From NCBI GenBank assembly GCA_013816225.1, contig JACDEQ010000013.1:1-18471 (forward strand): a stretch of 18,471 nt of DNA, read 5' to 3'. Both the position numbers and the translations under genes were made by a program. Below the pieces are notes generated by a model. The model was not told the origin of the DNA. It was given only the letters and a program-made list of their open reading frames with translations, and searched no databases. This DNA is from Armatimonadota bacterium. GTDB taxonomy: Bacteria; Armatimonadota; Fimbriimonadia; Fimbriimonadales; ATM1. The first letter of the stretch is position 1, and each line of letters starts with the position of its first letter. Shown in pieces: positions 1 to 7,122 of this stretch.

Positions 1-765
1 ACCGGCGGAGCGATCCGCAACGCTTACGACGCTTTCCCGGGCGATGAGTGCGTGGTCTTCAACGGCGATGTGATCCACGGCTTCGACATCGCGGACATCG
101 TTCGGAAGCACGACGAACGTGGCGCGGATGTGACGTTGACGCTTCACGAAGTGGCACGCCCCCACGTATACGGAGTCGTGCCACTCGGCGAAGGCGGCGA
201 GGTTCAAGGATTTCACGAACCACCCGACGAGCAAAAGCGAGCCAAAGGCGGCCCTGCCGACGAGCAGACGGACCTCATCAACGCCGGCCTTTACGTCATG
301 AGCCCCGCCGCGATCGAGACGATTCCGTTGCAGCGCTGCAACGTGGAGCGCGAAGTTTTCCCCAAGCTGATCGAGGAAGGCTGGAAGGTCTTCGGCGACG
401 TTCGTGGTGACTACTGGATCGACATCGGCCGCCCTTCGCAATACTTGGAGGCCGTGGCTGCGATCGTTTCGGGACAAGTGGCCAGTGTGACCGGTGCTTC
501 GCCGGTTCACGGAGACGCCCGGGTTCACGAGTCGGCAAAGGTTTGCTGCAACTCGGCGATCGGCAAAGGCGTAACGATTGGCGAGGGTTCGACGGTGTGC
601 GCCTCGGCGATTTTCGAAGACGTTCGTGTCGGGCCGGGCGCCAGCATCGTACACAGCGTCGTCGGCGAGGGTTCGGTCATAGGCGCGAACGCGAGCATCG
701 ATAACACCGTGCTCGCCGCAGGAAGCATTATCGGAGACCATAGTCTGCTCGGAGGATTCGCATAG
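1..765 (+). CDS. Sugar-phosphate nucleotidyltransferase (mannose-1-phosphate guanylyltransferase-like), 3' part
   Basis: The reading frame is open from base 1, so the gene begins upstream; 254 residues are visible. Such enzymes join a sugar-1-phosphate to an NTP, giving a cytoplasmic NDP-sugar for glycan synthesis. Visible family marks are NGDV near residues 21-24 (its Asp binds the metal in this family), NAGLYVM, and YWIDIGRPSQYL, which is typical of GDP-mannose/glucose-1-phosphate pyrophosphorylases. From about residue 165 to the end, hexapeptide-type repeats (for example IGKGVTIGEGS, VGPGASI, VGEGSVIGANASI) predict a left-handed beta-helix. The N-terminal nucleotide-binding signature is outside the window. 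A hydrophilic insert (about residues 76-90, DEQKRAKGG...) follows the FHEPP motif. The stop TAG touches the next ATG. Substrate (mannose or glucose) is inferred only. Confidence 0.85.
   Translation, partial: TGGAIRNAYDAFPGDECVVFNGDVIHGFDIADIVRKHDERGADVTLTLHEVARPHVYGVVPLGEGGEVQGFHEPPDEQKRAKGGPADEQTDLINAGLYVMSPAAIETIPLQRCNVEREVFPKLIEEGWKVFGDVRGDYWIDIGRPSQYLEAVAAIVSGQVASVTGASPVHGDARVHESAKVCCNSAIGKGVTIGEGSTVCASAIFEDVRVGPGASIVHSVVGEGSVIGANASIDNTVLAAGSIIGDHSLLGGFA
751..756 (+). promoter_or_regulatory. Ribosome binding site for the CocE-like hydrolase
   Basis: GGAGGA lies inside the last codons of the upstream gene, 9 bases before the ATG at 766. It is a near-perfect Shine-Dalgarno site and supports that start. 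Confidence 0.7.
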
Positions 766-2607
766 ATGAAGAAGAATTTCTTTCTCGCATTTGCCGTCTT
801 ATCGGCGGCCGCGCCGGCCCAGGAGCCGTTCGACGTTCGGGCGGCGTACACCAAGCGCGAGGTGCAGATCCCGATGCGCGACGGTGTCAAGCTGTTCACC
901 TCCATCTACGTCCCCAAGGATAAAGGCCAAAAGTACCCGTTCATGATGATGCGGACGCCGTACAGCGTCGGGCCTTACGGAACCGCATTCGGCAGGCTCG
1001 GGCCGTCACCCGAGTTTGCCCGCGAGGGCTTCATTTTCGTGAATCAAGACGTCCGGGGCCGTTACATGTCCGAGGGCGAATTCCAATGGATGACCCCCTA
1101 CATTCCGAACAAGAAGCCGGGCCAGGTGGATGAGAGCACCGACACGTGGGACACGATCGAGTGGCTGCTCAAGAATGTAGAGAACAACAACGGCCGCGCC
1201 GGCATCACCGGCGTCAGCTTTCCCGGACACTACGCGACCCAGGCCCTGATCGACCCGCATCCCGCGCTCAAAGCCGCCTCCCCGCAGGCTCCGATGGCAG
1301 ACAACTGGCTGGGCGACGACGTGCACCACAACGGCGCATTCTTTCTTCCTCATGCCATGAACTTCGTTGCGGGCTTCGGACGCGCACGAATAGGGCCGAC
1401 CCAACGTTACGAGGGGGACGTATTTTCTCACGGCACACCGGACGGCTATCAGTTCTTCCTAAACATGGGCCCGCTCAAGAACGCGGCGAAGAACTACGGC
1501 ATGGACAAGATTCGGCTGTGGAACGAGTGGATGGCGCACGGAGACTACGACGAGTACTGGCAGAAACAGAACGTGCCGCAGCACTTGAAGAAAGTGGGCG
1601 ACGTGCCGGTGATGCTGGTGGGCGGCTGGTTCGACGCGGAAGATCTCTACGGGCCGCTCGCGATCTATCGGGCTATCGAAAAGGCCAGTCCTCTCGTAAA
1701 CCGGACGATACTCGTTATGGGCCCGTGGTATCACGGTTCCTGGGAGGGCGGCGCCGGCGATTCGCTGCATGACATCCGGTGGACCACCAAGACCGCCGAG
1801 GACTTTCGCACGAAGTTCCAACTGCCGTTCTTCAAGGAGTTCTTGAAAGGCACAGGCGAATTCAATCGGCCCGAGGTCACGGCCTTCGATATCGGCGCCG
1901 ACAAATGGCGCGAATTCGACGAATGGCCGCCGAGGGCCGCTAGCGATGCAAAGCTTTACTTGGGCGAATCGCTCGCAGCCACGCCGTCAAATGGAAGGCT
2001 TTTCGACGAGTATGTGAGCGACCCGGCGAAACCGGTTCCGAACTCCGCCACGATCACGACGGGGATGGCGCGAAGCTACATGATCGAGGACCAGCGCTTC
2101 GTCTGGAACCGCCCCGATGTGCTGTCCTACGAGACTCCGGCCCTCCCAAACGACGTTACGGTGGCGGGGCCTATAACCGCGACGCTTCATATATCTACGA
2201 CAGGCACCGACGCGGACTTCGTCGTGAAGCTGATCGATGTCTACCCGAGTGTTACGTCAGCCAGGTCTCCCCGGGACGAATCGGTGACCATGGGTGGCTA
2301 CCAAATGCTGATTCGTGGCGAGCCTATGCGCGCCAAGTATCGGAACAGCTGGTCCAAACCCGAGCCGCTGGCGCCGAAACGGATCACCAAGGTCGAGTTC
2401 GTGCTTCCGGACGTCATGCACACTTTTCGAAAGGGCCACCGAATTATGGTGCAGGTCCACTCATCGTGGTATCCACTAACCGATCGCAACCCTCAGACAT
2501 TCGTAAACATCTACGAAGCGGACGATAAAGATTTTCGAAAAGCCACACACCGGGTCTACCTTTCCGGCAAGAACGCCTCCCACATTTCTTTCAAAGCGTT
2601 GCCATAA
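766..2607 (+). CDS. Secreted CocE/NonD-family alpha/beta hydrolase (acyl esterase or X-Pro peptidase-like)
   Basis: 613 residues. The family uses a Ser-Asp-His triad to cleave esters or amides (cocaine esterase, alpha-amino acid ester hydrolase, Xaa-Pro dipeptidyl peptidase). A signal peptide is clear: KK, a hydrophobic stretch, then APA|Q near residue 19. The nucleophile is probably Ser151 in GVSFPG (the usual form is GxSYxG), the acid Asp290 in GGWFDAED and the base His323 in GPWYHGSW. VNQDVRGRYMSEGEF (about 92-106) is a typical family segment. From about residue 390 on, the sequence fits the C-terminal galactose-binding-like jelly-roll of this family. The start is fixed by GGAGGA and by the signal peptide, and the ATG directly follows the TAG of the sugar nucleotidyltransferase. 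It likely acts outside the cytoplasm. The substrate cannot be told. Confidence 0.9.
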   Translation: MKKNFFLAFAVLSAAAPAQEPFDVRAAYTKREVQIPMRDGVKLFTSIYVPKDKGQKYPFMMMRTPYSVGPYGTAFGRLGPSPEFAREGFIFVNQDVRGRYMSEGEFQWMTPYIPNKKPGQVDESTDTWDTIEWLLKNVENNNGRAGITGVSFPGHYATQALIDPHPALKAASPQAPMADNWLGDDVHHNGAFFLPHAMNFVAGFGRARIGPTQRYEGDVFSHGTPDGYQFFLNMGPLKNAAKNYGMDKIRLWNEWMAHGDYDEYWQKQNVPQHLKKVGDVPVMLVGGWFDAEDLYGPLAIYRAIEKASPLVNRTILVMGPWYHGSWEGGAGDSLHDIRWTTKTAEDFRTKFQLPFFKEFLKGTGEFNRPEVTAFDIGADKWREFDEWPPRAASDAKLYLGESLAATPSNGRLFDEYVSDPAKPVPNSATITTGMARSYMIEDQRFVWNRPDVLSYETPALPNDVTVAGPITATLHISTTGTDADFVVKLIDVYPSVTSARSPRDESVTMGGYQMLIRGEPMRAKYRNSWSKPEPLAPKRITKVEFVLPDVMHTFRKGHRIMVQVHSSWYPLTDRNPQTFVNIYEADDKDFRKATHRVYLSGKNASHISFKALP

Positions 2608-2617
2608 TCTCCGAGGA

Positions 2618-2636
2618 ACCGCCGTACACAGGCGGT
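2618..2636 (+). repeat. Small inverted repeat between the CocE-like and DUF1579-like genes
   Basis: ACCGCC and GGCGGT (2618-2623 and 2631-2636) can pair as a 6-bp GC-rich hairpin with a 7-base loop. No T-run follows; the sequence runs straight into the Shine-Dalgarno site at 2641. It could be a weak attenuator or mRNA-stabilising hairpin rather than a terminator. This stem is the only structure I see in the 43-base gap. Confidence 0.35.
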
Positions 2637-2640
2637 CTTA

Positions 2641-2647
2641 GGGAGGA
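2641..2647 (+). promoter_or_regulatory. Ribosome binding site for the DUF1579-like gene
   Basis: GGGAGGA ends 3 bases before the ATG at 2651. The core match is strong and the spacing slightly short. It supports the chosen start, which also gives a proper signal peptide. Confidence 0.7.
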
Positions 2648-2650
2648 CAA

Positions 2651-3160
2651 ATGAAGAGAACCAAGTTCATCGTTGCGTTAGCTGCTTTACTCGCTTTCGC
2701 CCTTGCGCCCGCGCAGGAGAAGCCGTCCGCGGAAATGGAGCGCATCGCGTGGATGCTCGGCGACTGGAGCGGCAAGGTGAAGTGGTCGATAAAAGGCATG
2801 AACGAGACTGTCGACATGCCGTACAAGGCCGTGATGGAAGGCAACTTCATGAAATCCACTTCGTCATTCCAGATGATGGGCATGAGCTTCTCGGAAATGA
2901 GCTATCTTTGCTGGGACTCCGCCAAGAAGCGCTATTCGTCGTACACCTTCACCAAGTTCGCCCCGACCCCGCGCATCGAGCACGGGACTCTCGAAGGAGA
3001 CAAGATGGTCATGATTAGCGAGCCGTGGACGGTCGAGGGACCCATGACAAGCCGCGCTACGATCACCAAGAAATCGGACAAAGAAGTTCACTTCCTGATC
3101 GAGTTCAAAGAGGGCGACAAGTGGGTTAAGACCGCGGAAGGCACGTTCACAAAGAAGTAG
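2651..3160 (+). CDS. Secreted DUF1579-like protein
   Basis: 169 residues with a signal peptide (KRTK, then an Ala/Leu-rich core, cleavage near APA|Q at about residue 22). The mature part resembles DUF1579, a small lipocalin-like beta-barrel family of unknown function. It has the early MLGDWSGKVKW segment (the LxGxWxG motif, about residues 35-45), a mid-protein WDSAKKRYSSYTF (the family's 'YDxxxKxY' region) and a run of short amphipathic strands ending in WVKTAEGTFTKK. The protein follows the CocE-like hydrolase by 43 bases in the same direction, and both are probably exported. No catalytic residues can be named. The last 14 bases overlap the convergent glcF. The family call is from pattern recognition; the role is unknown. 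Confidence 0.75.
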   Translation: MKRTKFIVALAALLAFALAPAQEKPSAEMERIAWMLGDWSGKVKWSIKGMNETVDMPYKAVMEGNFMKSTSSFQMMGMSFSEMSYLCWDSAKKRYSSYTFTKFAPTPRIEHGTLEGDKMVMISEPWTVEGPMTSRATITKKSDKEVHFLIEFKEGDKWVKTAEGTFTKK

Positions 3161-4358
3161 ACCGCACCGCTTCGGCGATCACATCCACCGTGTGCGCAAC
3201 GCGCACTGCGGAACCCTTTTCGGCGGCGGCTTGCTGGATCCAGGCGAGACAGCCAGGGTTTCCGGTCGCTACGATCTCCGCGCCCGTCTGTTCGATGAAC
3301 GTCCACTTCCGCTCCAGCAGGCGGCGCGCGAGTTCCGGTTGGGTGAGGTTGTAGATTCCTGCGCTACCGCAGCAACGGTCGGATTCCTCGAGTTCGACCA
3401 ACTGCACACCCGGCAATGATCGAAGCAGCTCGCGGGGTTGCTTCAGTACGCCTTGGCCATGCGCCAGATGGCAGGCATCGTGATATGCGATCCTGAGATG
3501 CCGGTTTGATCGGGGCAGCTCGAGGTCGGCTCCACTCAAGTGTTCGGTAATGTCGCGCACCCTCTTTGAAAATCTGCGCGCTCGGTCGGCGTAAGCCGGG
3601 TCGGCGGCGAGCAGGTCGCCATATTCTTTCATCGCGCCGCCGCAGCCTGCCGAGTTGGTGACGACCGGCGCATTCTCGGGGCAGCCGTCAATCAGAGCGC
3701 GAGCCTTGCTGCGGCCCTTGTCGCCTTGTCCGGCGTGTAGGTCGAGCGCGCCGCAGCACTGCCGCTTCGAATCCACGCGTCCACCCGCGCGGCGCAGCAA
3801 GAACCTTGTGTTCTCATTTGTTCCCGCATACATAACGCTCATAACGCAACCCTCCAGGAAGTACACGGGAGCGTTGCCTTCCGGGGTCGCGGGCGCTTTC
3901 GAAACCGGTTGCGGCCTTGGGGTTGCCGCTTCTGGAGACCGGCCGCTCAAGGCTTTAGAAAGCGACCTAGGCAAGCGCCTGCCCGGCCAGAGCATGCCGA
4001 GCTTCATCAGCCAAGGGGTTGTCAGGACCTTGAGCAGTCCCCTGCGCGCGATCTTCCCCATTGGCCGCCTAACCGGGAGCGTTTCGAGCCGCTCCCTAGC
4101 CATTTCCAATATCGAGCCGTATTCGACGCCGCTGGGGCACGCCGGCTCACACGCGCGGCAGCCGAGGCAAGTGTCTAGGTGCTCGAGGACTTCCTTGTCC
4201 CAAGCCAGCTCACCCTCGATCGCGCTGCGCACGAGATAAATGCGCCCGCGGGGAGATTCTGTCTCTTGGCCGGTGAGCACGAACGTCGGGCAGGCTTCCA
4301 GGCAGAATCCGCAGCGAATGCACTTGACCGTGCGGTCGTAAAGTTTCTGGTCGTTCAA
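3147..4358 (-). CDS. glcF: Glycolate oxidase iron-sulfur subunit
   Basis: 403 residues from the TTG at 4358. GlcF carries electrons from the GlcD/GlcE flavoproteins towards the respiratory chain. Two [4Fe-4S] ferredoxin-like motifs are intact: CxxCxxCxxxCP at Cys13/16/19/23 and again at Cys64/67/70/74. Two CCG (cysteine-rich) domains follow: Cys171, Cys201-202 (QCCGALDLHAG) and Cys239; then Cys296, Cys329-330 (RCCGSAG) and Cys370. PRGRIYL after the first cluster is typical of GlcF. The start is uncertain. TTG at 4358 overlaps the glcE stop as TTGA, suggesting coupling. A TTG at 4391 would add 11 residues, giving 414, and place the first Cys as in E. coli GlcF; neither has a good Shine-Dalgarno site. 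Glycolate is the family default; a lactate-type substrate is possible. The 3' end overlaps the convergent DUF1579-like gene. Confidence 0.9.
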   Translation of the reverse strand: MNDQKLYDRTVKCIRCGFCLEACPTFVLTGQETESPRGRIYLVRSAIEGELAWDKEVLEHLDTCLGCRACEPACPSGVEYGSILEMARERLETLPVRRPMGKIARRGLLKVLTTPWLMKLGMLWPGRRLPRSLSKALSGRSPEAATPRPQPVSKAPATPEGNAPVYFLEGCVMSVMYAGTNENTRFLLRRAGGRVDSKRQCCGALDLHAGQGDKGRSKARALIDGCPENAPVVTNSAGCGGAMKEYGDLLAADPAYADRARRFSKRVRDITEHLSGADLELPRSNRHLRIAYHDACHLAHGQGVLKQPRELLRSLPGVQLVELEESDRCCGSAGIYNLTQPELARRLLERKWTFIEQTGAEIVATGNPGCLAWIQQAAAEKGSAVRVAHTVDVIAEAVRSTSL

Positions 4359-5203
4359 AAGATTCCCATCCGGCCAGGGTTGAGTTTGCAATCGGGGTCT
4401 AGCTGGTCTTTGACCTTTATCATCAGGTCCTCATTGGGCCCGAAGCCGCCGAAGTTGTGACGTCCGTGCCCAGCGAAAATTGCCCACCCTCGCTCTGGAG
4501 GTGCGATGGTTTTCGGCGCCGGCGCCCATATCGTGCCGGTTTGTGTACCGAGGACAGAATTCGGAACGCCTGCAGCAAAGACCGTCCCTTCTGAGAGTGG
4601 GGTCCTGCAGACCATCAATGGTGCGCTTCCGTCCCACTCGCACCGAATGGGCGGATCCGGGTTTGCGGTAATCGCCTTGACCCTCAGGATCACCTCTGTG
4701 ATAAGGCCGAGCGTTCCCCAAGCCCCGATAAAGAGCTTCTGAGCATCGTAGCCGGCTACATTCTTGACAGCCTTGCTGCCGCACTTTGCAATCGCCCCAT
4801 CGGCGCGAACGATCGTCATGCCGAGGACCCAATAGCGAACGCCGCTGGTCGCGCTATCCCACCGAGTCGGCAGGTTGGCGGACACCAAGCCGCCGACCGT
4901 GCCCGTCAGCCCGGCCGTGAGTCGCTCGATCCCATTGGACGAAGGCGGCAAGGGCAGGCACTGGTTCCGGGTGGCCAGTTCATCCTGAAGCTCGGAAATG
5001 AGCGTGCCTGCTCGCACGACCGCGACGAGATCTTCCGGGGACCATTCGACGATACCGGAAAGGTTCTTCGTGGAGATCGTTTGTCCCTCCCTGACCATAG
5101 GGCAGCCGAAATCACGTTTGGTTTCCGTGCCGCGGATGACGAACGGCCCGCCGGCGCGGATGACCTCGGCCCCTTCGTATGCCGTTGTCGGAGCATGCTC
5201 CAT
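4355..5203 (-). CDS. glcE: Glycolate oxidase FAD-binding subunit, short form
   Basis: 282 residues; E. coli GlcE has about 350. This is the second flavoprotein subunit of the glycolate dehydrogenase. A PCMH-type FAD-binding domain fills residues 1-180: FVIRGTETK near 21, LTGTVGGLVSAN at 99-110, SGVRYWVLG at 120-128, and KNVAGYDAQKLFIGAWGTLG at 147-166, all highly characteristic of GlcE. The end, LDPDCKLNPGRMG, is the usual FAD-oxidase C-terminus, so the protein is complete and the shortening lies internally, about residues 180-255, in the substrate/cap part. The ATG at 5203 directly follows the ABC-F stop (TGA|ATG) without a clear ribosome site, which suggests translation by reinitiation. I see no frameshift. 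Confidence 0.88.
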   Translation of the reverse strand: MEHAPTTAYEGAEVIRAGGPFVIRGTETKRDFGCPMVREGQTISTKNLSGIVEWSPEDLVAVVRAGTLISELQDELATRNQCLPLPPSSNGIERLTAGLTGTVGGLVSANLPTRWDSATSGVRYWVLGMTIVRADGAIAKCGSKAVKNVAGYDAQKLFIGAWGTLGLITEVILRVKAITANPDPPIRCEWDGSAPLMVCRTPLSEGTVFAAGVPNSVLGTQTGTIWAPAPKTIAPPERGWAIFAGHGRHNFGGFGPNEDLMIKVKDQLDPDCKLNPGRMGIF

Positions 5204-7105
5204 TCAAACGGCCGCGCCTTGCTTGGAGCGCAAATCGTCGAGTTCCGCACTGTCGTTTTCCCAATCGATCAGCTTTTGCGCCAGCCGCCGCTCGATTTCT
5301 GCATGCTTTCCTGTTTCGCTGACGAAATCTGCCTCAGGTGGCAGCCCGGCGAGGACTTCTTCGTGGGTTTTCAGCTCAACCTCAATATTGATTATTTCGG
5401 ATTCAAACTGCTCAACGCTCTTTTCCAGGCGCTTGATCCCCTTGCTGATTTCCCTTTGCGATATTTCCACTCGTCTTTCGGGCTGCGAGTCTACGGGCGC
5501 CTGCTCGAGGGGCTCACCTGAATCCCGGTCACGGCGATACTCCGCATACGAACCCAGGTACTGAACAATTTTGTCCGATCTGACGTCCATGGTCCGCGTC
5601 GTGACCTGCGAGAGCAGCCAACGGTCGTGGGAAACAAGAATTACGGACCCCCTGAACTCCTTGATCACATCCGCCAGCGCCTCCCTCGAATCCATATCTA
5701 AGTGGTTGGTCGGCTCGTCTAAAACTAAGAGATTGGGTTTTAGAGCCGTGATTTTAGCCAATACGAGTTTGTTTTTTTCGCCACCGCTGAGGGTCTTTAT
5801 CTGCTGATATACCTGGTCGCCCGTGATCAAGAATCTCGCCAAAAGATTTCTCGCGGCCGGATAATCAAGGTCACACTCCCAATTCATCATTTGGAGTGGC
5901 GTAAGCTCAGGTTCGAGGTCAACGGTGTCTTGAGAAAAATATCCGATGGTGATATTCGCCCCGATTTTTGCCGAACCTTCCGTCGGTTCCAAAAGTCCAA
6001 GTGCATTCCGGATGAGAGTCGACTTCCCCGCCCCGTTTTGGCCGACAACACCCCATTTGTCGCCGCGAGTAACCGTCCAATCCAGCTTCGAAAAGAGAAC
6101 GCGGCCGCCGTATTGCATGCCAAGACCCTTGCAAGCGAGTACAAGATCGCCGCTGCGTGCGACCTCAGAAAAACCGCCGGCCATTCCGCGTGTAGTTTTA
6201 GGACCCGTGAGCAGATTCGCTTTCATGCGGTCGAGGTGGCGCTTTCGGCCGCGAGCTTGAGCCACTCGCTCGGAGTTAAGAAAACGTCTCACATACTCGT
6301 CGAGCTTCGCCATTTCCTGCTGCTGTTTTTCGGCTAGGTCCGCTTGACGCTGCTCGTCTTCTTTCTTGAGCAACAGGTATTTATCGAAGGGCCCGGGCCA
6401 ACTTCGAGTTTGACCTTCGCTTACGTCGATGATTCTTTGCGAAACAGTCTGAAGAAATTCGCGGTCGTGAGAAGCGACGAGCGCGGATCCTCGATAATTC
6501 CTAAGCCAATTTTCCAGCCATTCGGTGGCCTCCAGGTCGAGATGGTTCGTGGGCTCGTCTAGGATCAGCAAGTCGGCCTCTTCCAAAAGCATTCTTGCCA
6601 GCGCAAGCCTCGTTTTTTCGCCGCCGCTCAAGGAAGATGCCGGCTTATCGAAATCACTTTCGCTGAACCCCATGCGCTGGAGCACCGCGCGCATGTCGTG
6701 CTCCGCCGCGTACCCCTCTTCATCCAAGAAGTGATTATGGAGAACGGCGTATTCTTCGATTTCTTCCTGAGTCGGTTCTTGCGAAAGCCTTAGCTCGAGG
6801 TCGTCCAGCCGCTTCCTGAGCTCGAGAACCTTGCGGCGCGCCTCCTCGGCCTCTCCCTGGACAGTCCGGTTTGGGTCGACGGGCGCCTCCTGCCGAAGGT
6901 AGCCGATTTTCGCCCCCTTTGCGACGTGGTAGCTTCCCGAATCGGCCTGCATTTGCCCGGCGATAATCTTAAGCAGTGTGGTCTTCCCGGTACCGTTCCT
7001 GCCCACGAGAGCAACTTTCTCGCCGCTTTCTACGCGCAAGCTCGCGCCGCGAAGAATCTCCTCCGCGCCGAAGGCCCTCGTTATGTTCGAAACCGACAGA
7101 ATCAC
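5204..7105 (-). CDS. ABC-F family ATPase (Uup/EttA-type ribosome-associated)
   Basis: 633 residues from GTG at 7105. ABC-F proteins have two ABC ATPase domains and no membrane part; they act on ribosomes (stalling relief, translation control, sometimes antibiotic protection). Domain 1 has Walker A GRNGTGKTT (about 35-43), signature LSGGEKTR (159-166) and Walker B LLILDEPTNHLD (179-190). Domain 2 has GQNGAGKST (355-363), LSGGEKNK (439-446) and LLVLDEPTNHLD (459-470). The charged interdomain linker is about residues 248-294. A predicted coiled-coil C-terminal domain (about 548-628) makes Uup/YfmR-like members the closest fit. The open frame extends 77 codons upstream of the GTG, but that stretch is Arg/Pro-rich shadow of glcD and is excluded. 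It lies 17 bases after glcD and abuts glcE. Which ABC-F subgroup it belongs to is not certain. Confidence 0.9.
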   Translation of the reverse strand: MILSVSNITRAFGAEEILRGASLRVESGEKVALVGRNGTGKTTLLKIIAGQMQADSGSYHVAKGAKIGYLRQEAPVDPNRTVQGEAEEARRKVLELRKRLDDLELRLSQEPTQEEIEEYAVLHNHFLDEEGYAAEHDMRAVLQRMGFSESDFDKPASSLSGGEKTRLALARMLLEEADLLILDEPTNHLDLEATEWLENWLRNYRGSALVASHDREFLQTVSQRIIDVSEGQTRSWPGPFDKYLLLKKEDEQRQADLAEKQQQEMAKLDEYVRRFLNSERVAQARGRKRHLDRMKANLLTGPKTTRGMAGGFSEVARSGDLVLACKGLGMQYGGRVLFSKLDWTVTRGDKWGVVGQNGAGKSTLIRNALGLLEPTEGSAKIGANITIGYFSQDTVDLEPELTPLQMMNWECDLDYPAARNLLARFLITGDQVYQQIKTLSGGEKNKLVLAKITALKPNLLVLDEPTNHLDMDSREALADVIKEFRGSVILVSHDRWLLSQVTTRTMDVRSDKIVQYLGSYAEYRRDRDSGEPLEQAPVDSQPERRVEISQREISKGIKRLEKSVEQFESEIINIEVELKTHEEVLAGLPPEADFVSETGKHAEIERRLAQKLIDWENDSAELDDLRSKQGAAV

Positions 7106-7122
7106 GCCGGAAAGACTACCCG

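Noticed and set aside
3192..3206. Hairpin GTGCGC-AAC-GCGCAC as terminator of the DUF1579-like gene
   Set aside because: A TTTT occurs only about 10 bases later, the stem is short, and the bases encode the VRVAH segment of GlcF.
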